A DNA stretch of 64,000 bases from Flavobacterium limi (GCF_010645075.1 NZ_JAADZV010000004.1:371789-435788), one strand, 5' to 3'. Positions 1 through 8,818 are shown, numbered from the stretch's first letter. A program made the numbers and translations. Notes: a model not told the origin generated them from the letters alone.

Positions 1-408
1 AAACAATACAAACCTGTATTACTTCAAAGGAGTGTTTTTGAAAAATCAATTGTGTTAGAGAATCCTCAGCCTATCCTCAAGTCTGGAAAGATTTACATAA
101 AAGGTGATTTGATGTTTATTAATGATATCAACAAAGGCTTTCATGTTTACGATTATTCAGATCCTAAAAATCCTATTCTTTTGCAATTTATAAAAGCGCC
201 GGGAGCAACAGATTTGGCTATAATTGATGACATTATTTACATCAATCAGGCTGTAGATCTGGTCACAATAACATACAATTCTGCTACAAAAAAAATGGAC
301 ATTACCAACAGGAACAAAAATGTTTTTCCGCAAAAAAGATCCCCAAATGGTTTTTATGGTAATCCCAAGGAAAATGAAATCATAATTGACTGGAAAGAAA
401 ACAAATAA
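1..408 (+). CDS. LVIVD-repeat protein, 3' end only
   Basis: The frame is open from base 1, so the gene begins left of the window. A GTG at 52 is internal and not a convincing start. The visible part has the pattern of LVIVD/beta-propeller repeats: a 'ligand-to-display' stretch (FHVYDYSDPKNPILLQF) followed by an 'IDDIIYI' strand. In this family such repeats build a surface beta-propeller of unknown ligand. The following gene carries the same repeats, so the two look like a tandem pair of paralogues. There is no sign of the N-terminus, so lipoprotein status cannot be judged. The function is unknown. Confidence 0.7.
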   Translation, partial: KQYKPVLLQRSVFEKSIVLENPQPILKSGKIYIKGDLMFINDINKGFHVYDYSDPKNPILLQFIKAPGATDLAIIDDIIYINQAVDLVTITYNSATKKMDITNRNKNVFPQKRSPNGFYGNPKENEIIIDWKENK

Positions 409-477
409 CACACTTCCAACTTTATTCAACACTATTCCTAGAATTTTAAATAACTGATTTTTTAAACTGACTCTAAA

Positions 478-1206
478 ATGAGAAAAATTATATCTTTATT
501 AATTGTTTTATTTTTAATTGGATGCTCTGATTCGGATTCATCTGGAAGTGGTGAAATTGGTCAGGGCGGTTCACTTGCCGTTTTTGCTATAAAAGGCAAT
601 TATCTTTATAGTGTGGATGAAATGAAACTAAACGTTTTTTCTTTAATTGACAAAGAGAAACCAGTAAAGGTTAATGAAATCCAGATTGGATTTAACATTG
701 AGACCTTGTTCTCTTATGGAGAAAATCTATATATTGGATCGAGAAACGGAATGTTTATTTATTCTGTTAAAAATCCTGAAAATCCCACTAAATTATCAGC
801 AGTACAACATTTTACGGCATGTGATCCTGTAATTGCCAATGATACCCATTCTTTTGTAACCCTAAATTCAAATACTTTTTGTGGAAATAATATTAATGTC
901 TTACAAGTTTATGACTCAAAAGACCTTAAAAATCCAAAATTAATACATAGCAGAACACTAACAGCTCCCAAAGGAATTGGCTTTTTTAGCACCAATTATC
1001 TATTGGTTTGTGATGATGTAATAAAAATATTTGATATTCAGAATCCTATTGAACCCGTATTAGTTCATTCAATAGATAAAAAGTGTTTTGATGTAATCGT
1101 TAGAGATAATACTTTATTTGCAATTGGTGATAATGGAATTTATAATTACGAGTTAAACCCGGGAAACATAAAAGATTCAAAATTACTAAGCCAGGTAAAT
1201 TTCTAA
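478..1206 (+). CDS. LVIVD-repeat lipoprotein
   Basis: This 242-residue protein starts with a lipoprotein signal peptide: a charged start, a hydrophobic core and a lipobox ending at Cys16 (LIGC), followed by Ser/Asp-rich residues. The body repeats the LVIVD pattern, with 'NPENPTKL', 'DLKNPKLI' and 'NPIEPVLV' turns at roughly 45-residue spacing, as expected for a small beta-propeller on the cell surface. The upstream partial gene is probably a paralogue. The last four bases overlap the stop of the convergent trmH-like gene. Ligand and role are unknown. Confidence 0.75.
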   Translation: MRKIISLLIVLFLIGCSDSDSSGSGEIGQGGSLAVFAIKGNYLYSVDEMKLNVFSLIDKEKPVKVNEIQIGFNIETLFSYGENLYIGSRNGMFIYSVKNPENPTKLSAVQHFTACDPVIANDTHSFVTLNSNTFCGNNINVLQVYDSKDLKNPKLIHSRTLTAPKGIGFFSTNYLLVCDDVIKIFDIQNPIEPVLVHSIDKKCFDVIVRDNTLFAIGDNGIYNYELNPGNIKDSKLLSQVNF

Positions 1207-1859
1207 TGTTCCTGATAATATCGAGCTTCAATCCGTTTAATATCTTTGATTGAGTTTTTCGCCCAATCCAAACGTTTTACTAAAATTTCTTCATCAGATA
1301 ATTGCCATTTTATATCAGATCTTCGTAGCCTGTTCGTCAGATTCTGAATGATAATTGCTGCCGAAACAGAAATATTTAAACTCTCCGTAAAACCAACCAT
1401 TGGTATTTTCAGGAAACCATCGGCTTTGTCCATAATTTCTTTAGACAATCCTTCTTTTTCTGTTCCAAAAAATAATGCGCTCGGTTTTGAAATGTCAAAA
1501 TCCTCCAGCATACAGTCTTGTTCGTGAGGTGTTGTCGCTATAATTTTGTAACCTTTGCTTTTTAAATCTGAAAGACACCCCGCAACCGAATCAAATCTAT
1601 TAATATCTACCCATTTCTGAGCACCAAGTGCAATTTCTTTATCGATTCGTTTGCCAAAACGCTGTTCAATAACATTCAGTTCCTGAATTCCGAAAACCTC
1701 ACAACTGCGCATTACCGCACTTGTATTATGCATTTGGTAGACATCTTCTACTGCAACAGTAAAATGTTTGGTACGATTTTCCAAAACATGCAAAAATCTT
1801 TCTTTGCGATTGTCAGTCAGTATATTTTCAAGAAAAGCGAGGTAATCTAAATCAATCAT
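1203..1859 (-). CDS. SpoU/TrmH-family RNA 2'-O-methyltransferase
   Basis: This 218-residue protein is a SPOUT-class methyltransferase that transfers a methyl group from SAM to a ribose 2'-OH. The three family motifs are present: motif 1 with Asn45 and Arg51 (NTSAVMRSCEVFG), motif 2 at 130-139 (FFGTEKEGLS) and motif 3 at 152-168 (IPMVGFTESLNISVSAA), which together form the trefoil knot. Length and the C-terminal helix fit TrmH, which makes Gm18 in tRNA, but RlmB-like rRNA targets cannot be excluded from sequence alone. A TATTTTTG promoter-like octamer lies just upstream at 1877-1884. Confidence 0.85.
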   Translation of the reverse strand: MIDLDYLAFLENILTDNRKERFLHVLENRTKHFTVAVEDVYQMHNTSAVMRSCEVFGIQELNVIEQRFGKRIDKEIALGAQKWVDINRFDSVAGCLSDLKSKGYKIIATTPHEQDCMLEDFDISKPSALFFGTEKEGLSKEIMDKADGFLKIPMVGFTESLNISVSAAIIIQNLTNRLRRSDIKWQLSDEEILVKRLDWAKNSIKDIKRIEARYYQEH

Positions 1860-1876
1860 TTTGGTTTTGTTTGCGG

Positions 1877-1884
1877 CAAAAATA
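1877..1884 (-). promoter_or_regulatory. TAnnTTTG -7 element for trmH-like gene
   Basis: On the minus strand the octamer reads TATTTTTG, matching the Bacteroidota -7 consensus, 17 bases before the ATG of the methyltransferase gene. No clear -33 TTG partner was found. Confidence 0.4.
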
Positions 1885-2021
1885 ATAATATTTTATCATA
1901 TCGAAACAAAATGACCAAAACCCAAAAAAAGCTTTCCAATCTAAAACTGGTATGTTTTGATCCGTACTATTTCTAAAAACATTTATTTTTACTGATTACT
2001 AACCACCTCAAAACAGCCTTA

Positions 2022-3332
2022 ATGAATAACCTTTTTTGCAAAAGCCTTCTGTGTGCTTTATCCCTGACTTTTTTTGCCTGTGCAACAAAAATTCCCAAAG
2101 AAATTCCCGTTGGATATGGCTGGAGCAATAATTCAGTTAATACAGTTAAATTCAGAAAAAATGCGGTAACTACTTTTAAAGACCTTCAGTTTACTGCATA
2201 TTATGATGAAAATGGAACAGTAGTCTTAGGCAAAAGAAAACTAAATTCTGCTAACTGGGAAATCGTAAAAACACCCTACGCTGGTAATTCAAAAGATGCT
2301 CATAACAGCATTAGCATAGGTATAGACGGAGACGGATATGTTCATGTAAGCTGGGATCATCACGACACCAAACTTCGATATGCAAAAAGCAAATCACCTT
2401 TAAGTTTAGATTTGGATAAAGAAGAATCGATGACCGGAATTGCCGAACAAAAAGTAACCTATCCTGAATTTTATAATCTGCCGAACGGAAATTTACTATT
2501 CTTTTATCGTTCAGGTTCTTCGGGAAGAGGTAATATGATTATAAATTCCTATTCTGTAAAAGATAAAAAATGGTCACAAATTCAAAGTAATCTATTAAAC
2601 GGTGAAGACAAAAGAAGTGCTTACTGGCAAGCCAAAGTAGATAAAAAAGGCACCATACATATTTCATGGGTCTGGAGAGAAAGCTGGGATGTTTCTACTA
2701 ATCATGATATTTGTTATGCCCGCTCTTTTGATGGTGGTTTAAGTTGGGAAAAATCAAACGGAGAAAAATACAATTTGCCCATAACGGTCACATCGGCAGA
2801 AATTGCGTGGAGAATTCCGGAAAAATCGAGTCTGATTAACCAAACTTCGATGACGGCTGATGAAAACGGAAACCCTTATATCGCTAATTATTGGAACGAA
2901 AATGATATTCCGCAATTTCAAATTGTTTATTTAGAAAATGGTAGCTGGAAAAAATCAAATACCGGTTTTCGAACAACTTCTTTTTCTCTGGGCGGCGGCG
3001 GTACCAAAAAAATCCCGATTTCCAGACCTGATTTATTAATTAAAGAAGAAGGAAAAAATCGCTATTTGTACCTTCTTTTTAGGGACAGCGAAAGAGAAAA
3101 CAAAGTCTCAATGACTTACAAGAATTTAAGTATAAACAGCAATTGGAAAGTAACCGACTTAACCTCAACCGCAATAGGAGAATGGGAACCGAATTATGAT
3201 ATTTCACTTTGGGAAAAGCAAAAAAAACTTCATATCTTTCTTCAAAATGTAAATCAGGTTGACGGAGAAGGTCTGGCAAAGTCAGAACCGACAATGGTAC
3301 GAATATTAGAAGTGAATCAATTACCAAAATAA
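2022..3332 (+). CDS. BNR-repeat lipoprotein (BNR_4-like)
   Basis: This 436-residue protein has a signal peptide with lipobox FFAC (Cys20). It carries Asp-box-like turns and the block 'HNSISIGIDGDGYVHVSWDHH' near residue 90 that typifies the BNR_4 family of six-bladed propellers. The second half repeats 'DKKGTIHISWVWRE' and 'DENGNPYIANYW' elements. Relatives are often found with polysaccharide lyases or sulfatases, but no such genes are adjacent here. Binding or lyase activity on a sugar is therefore inference from the fold only. The next gene (sirtuin) follows after 14 bases, so they may be cotranscribed. Confidence 0.75.
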   Translation: MNNLFCKSLLCALSLTFFACATKIPKEIPVGYGWSNNSVNTVKFRKNAVTTFKDLQFTAYYDENGTVVLGKRKLNSANWEIVKTPYAGNSKDAHNSISIGIDGDGYVHVSWDHHDTKLRYAKSKSPLSLDLDKEESMTGIAEQKVTYPEFYNLPNGNLLFFYRSGSSGRGNMIINSYSVKDKKWSQIQSNLLNGEDKRSAYWQAKVDKKGTIHISWVWRESWDVSTNHDICYARSFDGGLSWEKSNGEKYNLPITVTSAEIAWRIPEKSSLINQTSMTADENGNPYIANYWNENDIPQFQIVYLENGSWKKSNTGFRTTSFSLGGGGTKKIPISRPDLLIKEEGKNRYLYLLFRDSERENKVSMTYKNLSINSNWKVTDLTSTAIGEWEPNYDISLWEKQKKLHIFLQNVNQVDGEGLAKSEPTMVRILEVNQLPK

Positions 3333-3346
3333 GTGCAATACAAAAA

Positions 3347-4048
3347 ATGAAAAAGAAATTAGTCGTGCTGACAGGAGCCGGAATAAGTGCCGAAAGCGGT
3401 ATTAAAACATTTCGCGACAGCGACGGATTATGGGAAGGTCATGACGTGATGGAAGTGGCAACACCGGAAGGCTGGCAGAAAAATCAGGAATTGGTTTTGG
3501 ATTTTTACAATAAAAGACGCCAGCAGCTAAAAGAAGTCGAGCCTAATTTAGGACATATTATTTTAGCCGAATTAGAAAAAGATTTTGATGTTTACATCAT
3601 CACTCAAAATGTAGATGATTTACATGAAAGAGCCGGAAGTTCTAAAGTTCTACATTTACATGGTGAATTGCTAAAAGTCAGAAGTACCAAAAATCGGGAT
3701 TTGATTTTAGACTGGACTGATGATTTAATCACAGGAGATTTAGATGAAAACGGACACCAGCTGCGCCCTCATATTGTTTGGTTTGGCGAAGATGTTCCGG
3801 CACTTGAAGAAGCCATTGCCATAACGGAAACCGCTGATTATTTTGCCGTAATCGGAACTTCTCTGCAGGTTTATCCTGCTGCAGGGTTAATCGGTTACAC
3901 CTATAGTATTACGCCCGTTTTTTATATTGATCCGAAGCCTATTGCCATTCCGAATATTAGAAACAAAGTTGAAACAATTGCAAAATTTGCTTCAGAAGGT
4001 GTAGCTGAGTTGAGAGATAAACTATTGAATTTAGAAAAGGCAAAATGA
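3347..4048 (+). CDS. cobB: Sirtuin, NAD-dependent protein deacylase (class III type)
   Basis: This 233-residue protein has the sirtuin NAD-binding motifs GAGIS (10-14), FRD (22-24), TQNVD (86-90) and the catalytic His105 in HLHG. Tyr54 and Arg57 form the YxxR motif that in class III sirtuins (SIRT5, CobB) reads succinyl- or malonyl-lysine, so desuccinylase/demalonylase activity is likely besides deacetylation. The small domain has no zinc-binding cysteines; the whole protein lacks Cys. The stop overlaps the ATG of the next reading frame (4045), which suggests translational coupling with the desaturase gene. Confidence 0.9.
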   Translation: MKKKLVVLTGAGISAESGIKTFRDSDGLWEGHDVMEVATPEGWQKNQELVLDFYNKRRQQLKEVEPNLGHIILAELEKDFDVYIITQNVDDLHERAGSSKVLHLHGELLKVRSTKNRDLILDWTDDLITGDLDENGHQLRPHIVWFGEDVPALEEAIAITETADYFAVIGTSLQVYPAAGLIGYTYSITPVFYIDPKPIAIPNIRNKVETIAKFASEGVAELRDKLLNLEKAK

Positions 4049-4736
4049 TTTTTGAAAGCTGGCTGCAGCAATTAGCGGAATTCAATCTGGCTTATCTGGC
4101 TGTTTTCTCTCTGGTTGAAAACTTAGTTTTAATCTATATTTCAGTTTTAATCGGACGAATAATCGAACCTGAGAATACCATTTTAAAAAGTCTGACTTCA
4201 AATGGGTCTTTTCAACCCTGATTTGCAATACATTTATAACCGTATTGGGGTTTGAATTGTACAGCTTGGGAATCCTGAAAATAGATTTTTCAGCATCAAT
4301 TATGCCTTTGTTATTTGATACTTTACTGTTGATTATTTTAATGGACTTTTTCATGTTCTGCTTTCATTTTCTGGCGCATCGCTTAAAATGGTTCAATCCT
4401 ATTCATCAGCTACATCATACCCATGTTGAAACTAATGTTTACAGCCTGTACGTACTTCATCCTATAGAAACTTTAGGTTTTGGTTTTATATGGCTTTTTT
4501 TAATTACAATTTTAAAGTTCAACTTTTTAAGCATCATTATTTACCTAATTTTAAACTTATCGTACGGCATATTTGGTCATCTTCAAAAAGATATATTTCC
4601 GGCTTTCTGGTACCGAAATAATTTCACAAAATGGGTTTCGACTACAAAATTCCATAACGATCATCATAAAAATGAATCCCGTAATTATGGCTTTTACTTT
4701 ACGATTTGGGATAAAATTTTCAAAACCATCATTTAA
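4045..4736 (+). pseudogene. Sterol desaturase/fatty acid hydroxylase family, frameshifted
   Basis: An ATG at 4045 (overlapping the sirtuin stop) opens a frame of 57 codons with a hydrophobic segment and ends at a stop at 4216-4218. The rest continues in the -1 frame from about 4188 to 4736 and contains the di-iron histidine boxes of the family: HFLAH, HQLHHTH and FHNDHH. The two frames join cleanly at the run TTTTAAAAA (4181-4189): one more A, or a -1 ribosomal shift on the heptamer T TTA AAA (4182-4188), restores one protein of about 230 residues. It may be a true mutation, a sequencing error, or a recoded gene. The product would be a membrane oxygenase acting on a lipid or sterol. Confidence 0.75.
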
Positions 4737-4782
4737 GACCATAATATAGCTTCCGTAATTTTCAGAAGTTTTAACAATACCT

Positions 4783-4790
4783 TATATTTG
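4783..4790 (+). promoter_or_regulatory. TATATTTG -7 element for purB
   Basis: TATATTTG matches TAnnTTTG and lies 25 bases before the purB ATG, as expected for a Bacteroidota housekeeping promoter. Confidence 0.5.
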
Positions 4791-4815
4791 CACCTTTCGA
4801 AAAAACAACATAACG

Positions 4816-6162
4816 ATGACTACTCTAAACGAATTGAATGCTATATCCCCAATTGACGGAAGATATAGAAATAAAACCCAAAATTTAGCACCTTTTTTCT
4901 CTGAAGAAGCTTTAATAAAATATCGCGTATTAGTTGAAGTGGAATACTTTATTGCTTTATGCGAAATTCCATTGCAACAATTACAGGGCATAGATTCAGA
5001 TTTATTTGAAAGCCTTCGTAATATCTACAAGAATTTCTCTACGGAAGATGCGCTTTGGATTAAAGAAACTGAAAAAGTAACCAACCACGATGTAAAAGCA
5101 GTGGAATACTTCATCAAGGATGCTTTTGAAAAATTAGGTTTATCTCAATACAAAGAATTCATTCACTTCGGATTAACATCACAGGATATCAACAATACTG
5201 CAATTCCGCTTTCTACAAAAGAAGCTTTTGAGCAGGTTTATATGCCAACGTTAGTTTCTTTAATTGCAAAATTAAAAGAATTAAGCGTTGAATGGAATGA
5301 CATTCCGATGTTAGCACGTACTCACGGACAGCCAGCCTCCCCTACCCGTTTAGGAAAAGAAATTCTGGTTTTTGTAGAACGTCTTGAAGAACAGATGCGT
5401 TTGTTATTCAATATTCCGTTTGCTGGTAAATTTGGCGGTGCAACAGGAAATTTCAATGCACATCACGTAGCTTATCCACAAATTGACTGGAAACAATTCG
5501 GAACTAAATTTGTCGAGACCAGTTTAGGTTTACAGCATTCATTTCCAACAACACAAATTGAGCATTACGATCATTTTGCAGCCTTTTTTGATGCTTTAAA
5601 AAGAATCAACAATATCATTATCGATTTAGACCGTGATATCTGGACGTATGTTTCGATGGATTATTTTAAGCAAAAAATCAAAGCCGGAGAAATTGGATCC
5701 TCAGCAATGCCACATAAAGTAAACCCGATTGATTTTGAAAACTCGGAAGGAAATTTAGGAATCGCAAATGCTATTTTCGAACATTTAGCGGCTAAATTAC
5801 CAATCTCAAGATTACAGCGTGATTTAACTGATAGTACTGTTTTAAGAAATGTTGGAGTTCCTGTTGGACACACGATTATTGCTTTTGAAGCTACTTTGAA
5901 AGGATTGAATAAATTACTTTTAAACGAAAGTAAGTTTGCAGAAGACTTAGAGAAAAACTGGGCAGTAGTGGCAGAAGCTATTCAAACGATTTTACGTCGT
6001 GAAGCGTATCCGAATCCTTATGAGGCTTTGAAAGGCTTAACAAGAACCAATGAAGCGATTGATAAAAATGCAATTCATAATTTTATCGCTACTTTAGAAG
6101 TTTCTGATGCCATAAGAGCCGAATTAATGGCGATAACCCCTAGTAATTACACTGGAATTTAA
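4816..6162 (+). CDS. purB: Adenylosuccinate lyase
   Basis: This 448-residue enzyme of the fumarase/aspartase superfamily splits fumarate from SAICAR and from adenylosuccinate in purine synthesis. The family signature GSSAMPHKVNP sits at residues 294-304, and the flexible loop serine lies in it. Length and the E. coli-type long form (N-terminus MTTLNELNAISPIDGRY) fit PurB well. It is followed by an intrinsic terminator and stands alone in its transcript, with a TATATTTG promoter upstream. Confidence 0.97.
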   Translation: MTTLNELNAISPIDGRYRNKTQNLAPFFSEEALIKYRVLVEVEYFIALCEIPLQQLQGIDSDLFESLRNIYKNFSTEDALWIKETEKVTNHDVKAVEYFIKDAFEKLGLSQYKEFIHFGLTSQDINNTAIPLSTKEAFEQVYMPTLVSLIAKLKELSVEWNDIPMLARTHGQPASPTRLGKEILVFVERLEEQMRLLFNIPFAGKFGGATGNFNAHHVAYPQIDWKQFGTKFVETSLGLQHSFPTTQIEHYDHFAAFFDALKRINNIIIDLDRDIWTYVSMDYFKQKIKAGEIGSSAMPHKVNPIDFENSEGNLGIANAIFEHLAAKLPISRLQRDLTDSTVLRNVGVPVGHTIIAFEATLKGLNKLLLNESKFAEDLEKNWAVVAEAIQTILRREAYPNPYEALKGLTRTNEAIDKNAIHNFIATLEVSDAIRAELMAITPSNYTGI

Positions 6163-6186
6163 AGAAACCCTAAAATATTTTGTCAA

Positions 6187-6217
6187 AAAAAGCTATCTTT
6201 ATCGGGATAGCTTTTTT
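6187..6217 (+). terminator. Intrinsic terminator after purB
   Basis: The inverted repeat AAAAAGCTATC / GATAGCTTTTT has a short loop, ends in a run of T, and lies 25 bases after the purB stop. Confidence 0.8.
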
Positions 6218-6235
6218 ATTGAATTTATTAGAAGT

Positions 6236-6361
6236 AGCCAGGATTACTTCACTTAACTTTTATTTTAATAGGAGTTCAGTGAATTTCATTCAGAATGAAA
6301 AACCTTTTGTAAAAAAACTATATTTTTTTTGCAGGTACAGAGCGACCAGCGGTAGCTCCTG
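6236..6361 (+). repeat. Dispersed intergenic repeat, subtype I, copy A
   Basis: This stretch aligns over its length with the reverse complement of 18967-19090. Shared blocks are GATTACTTCACTTAA, GGAGTTCAGTGAA (near-palindromic) and an end block AGCGACC(A/G)GCGG(T/A)AGCTC. The start 'AGCC..GAT' and end 'AGCTCC' also match the frame of the subtype II copies at 39.8 and 50.6 kb. It fills the gap between purB and the antiporter gene. Confidence 0.7.
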
Positions 6362-6439
6362 AAACTGCTTTAAAAATATGTTGTTTGCACAAAAGCTTGA
6401 AATGGAAAGCCGGAATAGCTTCTGAACAAAGAAACATTT

Positions 6440-8677
6440 ATGATTGCCTTAACCGCCGCAGCCGAAAGCACACACCACTTACAACCTTTAATCAGTGATC
6501 TGGGATTAATCCTGATGACTGCAGGAATCGCCGTTCTGCTATTTAAAAAAATGAAACAGCCTTTGGTTTTGGGGTATCTGATTGCAGGATTTCTAGCCGG
6601 AAACCATTTTGATTTTTTCCCTTCAATAACCGACATGAAAAGTGTTGAAGTCTGGGCCGAAATTGGGGTGATATTTTTACTTTTTAGTTTAGGACTCGAA
6701 TTCAGTTTTAAAAAGCTGATGAAAGTGGGTGGAACTTCATCTATAACTGCTATAACCCAAATTTTATTTATGGTTCTCATTGGTTATTGTGTAGGCCAAT
6801 GGATGGGATGGGGAAAAATGGATAGTATTTTTCTTGGTGCAACACTTTCAATATCTTCTACAACAATTATTATCAGGGCTTTTGATGAACTGGGCGTCAA
6901 AGGAAAAAAGTTCGTTGGAATTGTATTTGGAGCTTTGATTGTTGAAGATATTGTTGCGATTTTAATGCTCGTTTTACTTTCTACTATTGCTGTAAGCGAT
7001 CAGGTTTCCGGGACAGAATTGCTGCAATCTGTTTTAAAATTGATTTTCTTTTTGATCATTTGGTTCCTGGGAGGGATTTTTATTATTCCGACCATACTCA
7101 AAAAAGCAAAACATCTTCTGACAGATGAAATGCTGCTGATTATTTCATTAGCTATGTGCTTAATGATGGTTATTTTTGCCGCAAATGTTGGTTTTTCTCC
7201 TGCTTTAGGCGCTTTTATAATGGGTTCTATTATTGCAGAAACTACACAGGCTGAAAAAATAGAGCATTTAATTCAGCCCGTAAAAGATTTATTCGGAGCT
7301 GTATTTTTTGTATCTGTGGGAATGTTAATTAATCCGGATACCTTGATTACATATGCATTACCTGTAGCTATTATTACATTACTGACTATTTTTGGAAAAG
7401 CATTGAGTTCTTCGTTTGGCGCACTTTTATCCGGACAGCCTCTTAAACAATCTGTACAAACCGGAATGAGTCTGGCGCAAATTGGAGAGTTCTCTTTTAT
7501 TATTGCAACATTAGGAATGACATTGAAGGTTACAAGTGATTTCCTATATCCAATAATTGTTGCTGTATCTGCCATTACAACTTTTACAACACCTTTTTTA
7601 ATTAAGTATTCAGAATCGTTCGCTCATGCTTTAGAACAAAAGATGCCGAAAAAATGGGTCAAAAACATCAATCGTTACAGTGTAAATGCTCAGGCAATTA
7701 AATCGGTCAGTACCTGGCAAATTGTACTGCGCTCTTCGATAACACAAATTATCCTTCACACGATAATTATTACCGCAATCATTTTATTGTCATCTAAATT
7801 TGTGGCGCCTTCAGTAGCTGATACCAGATTTGGAAATACATTAGCAGCTTTATTGACTTTAGTTATAATTGCTCCGTTTTTATGGGCACTTTCGCTGCGT
7901 CGTGTCAAAGTGGACGAAGTTGAAAGATTATGGGAAGAACGTAAATATCGCGGGGCTCTCCTGATGCTAATCTTAATCAGAATGAGTATTGGATTATTTT
8001 TTGTTGGATTTTTATTAAATATTTTCTTTTCCCCAACGGTTGCTTTTGTTGCCCTGATTATTGCAATTGTAGCTTATCAAATATTCCCAAAAAAATTAAA
8101 CGAGCAATATCACAAAATCGAGAATCACTTTTTAAAGAATTTAAATGACCGTGAAAACAAAAAACTTGACAGAAGATATGCCAATCTAATGCCCTGGGAC
8201 GGACACATGTCTATATTCGAAATTGGAAAAGAATCGAACCTGGCCGGAAAAACATTAGAAGAACTGCATATCCGCGAACAAATGGGAATTAATATTGCGT
8301 ATATAAGACGTGGTGAAATCACAATTCCAATTCCAACTAAAACTGAGCGTTTATTTCCCGGTGATGAAATTTGTGTAATTGGTACCGATGCCCAAATTAC
8401 TGAGTTTAATAAATATTTAACCCAAAATGAGATTGAGGCCCCTAAAAATGTAGAAGAATCTGAAGTTGTACTGCGTCAGCTGGAAATTTCGAATGAAGAC
8501 TTTATGGAAAAAAGCATTGGACAATTTAGGGGAAAAACCGGTGGAATGGTAGTTGGGATTGAGAGAAACGGAAACCGAATCCTAAACCCTGAGTCCAGTT
8601 TGATTTTACAGCAAAATGATATTATCTGGGTCGTTGGGGATAAGAAAAAAATGGCTGAGTTGATGAAGAAAGCTTAA
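6440..8677 (+). CDS. Cation:proton antiporter (CPA2) with two RCK_C domains
   Basis: This 745-residue integral membrane protein has an N-terminal Na+/H+ exchanger domain of about 12-13 hydrophobic segments (residues about 20-400), followed by extra membrane segments near 430-550. Two TrkA_C/RCK_C-type ligand-binding domains close the protein, about 583-660 and 680-745, each ending in 'GDEICVIG' or 'NDIIWVVGD'. It lacks the full RCK_N nucleotide-binding domain of KefB/KefC. It probably exchanges K+ or Na+ for H+ at the inner membrane, with gating by a cytosolic ligand. Ion and ligand are not readable from sequence. Confidence 0.88.
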   Translation: MIALTAAAESTHHLQPLISDLGLILMTAGIAVLLFKKMKQPLVLGYLIAGFLAGNHFDFFPSITDMKSVEVWAEIGVIFLLFSLGLEFSFKKLMKVGGTSSITAITQILFMVLIGYCVGQWMGWGKMDSIFLGATLSISSTTIIIRAFDELGVKGKKFVGIVFGALIVEDIVAILMLVLLSTIAVSDQVSGTELLQSVLKLIFFLIIWFLGGIFIIPTILKKAKHLLTDEMLLIISLAMCLMMVIFAANVGFSPALGAFIMGSIIAETTQAEKIEHLIQPVKDLFGAVFFVSVGMLINPDTLITYALPVAIITLLTIFGKALSSSFGALLSGQPLKQSVQTGMSLAQIGEFSFIIATLGMTLKVTSDFLYPIIVAVSAITTFTTPFLIKYSESFAHALEQKMPKKWVKNINRYSVNAQAIKSVSTWQIVLRSSITQIILHTIIITAIILLSSKFVAPSVADTRFGNTLAALLTLVIIAPFLWALSLRRVKVDEVERLWEERKYRGALLMLILIRMSIGLFFVGFLLNIFFSPTVAFVALIIAIVAYQIFPKKLNEQYHKIENHFLKNLNDRENKKLDRRYANLMPWDGHMSIFEIGKESNLAGKTLEELHIREQMGINIAYIRRGEITIPIPTKTERLFPGDEICVIGTDAQITEFNKYLTQNEIEAPKNVEESEVVLRQLEISNEDFMEKSIGQFRGKTGGMVVGIERNGNRILNPESSLILQQNDIIWVVGDKKKMAELMKKA

Positions 8678-8746
8678 AAAAGGTTCTGAGTTGCTAAGGC
8701 ACTCAGGCACTAAGCTTTTTTCTTAAATGAAATTCTAAAACAAAAA

Positions 8747-8790
8747 TAGCTAAGTTTCTATAAAGATAAAAAACCTTAGAAACTTAGCTA
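8747..8790. repeat. Perfect 14-bp inverted repeat in a word-repeat spacer
   Basis: TAGCTAAGTTTCTA (8747-8760) pairs perfectly with TAGAAACTTAGCTA (8777-8790) across a 16-base loop. The flanks repeat the same words (CTAAG, CTTAG, GAAGCTTAGAAGC) from 8690 to 8811. It lies between convergent genes and could end transcription in both directions, though the T-run is weak. Confidence 0.7.
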
Positions 8791-8818
8791 CTCAGAAGCT
8801 TAGAAGCTAAAAAAAAAC

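Noticed and set aside
157..432. A 91-codon leftward ORF opposite the first LVIVD gene
   Set aside because: It is the antisense of a repeat-protein frame and has no signal or domain.
4082..4354. A 90-codon leftward ORF opposite the desaturase gene
   Set aside because: It covers the antisense of the frameshifted desaturase; the sense strand holds the family motifs.
6180..6362. A 60-codon rightward ORF after purB
   Set aside because: It runs across the purB terminator and the dispersed repeat, and its sequence has no protein-like features.
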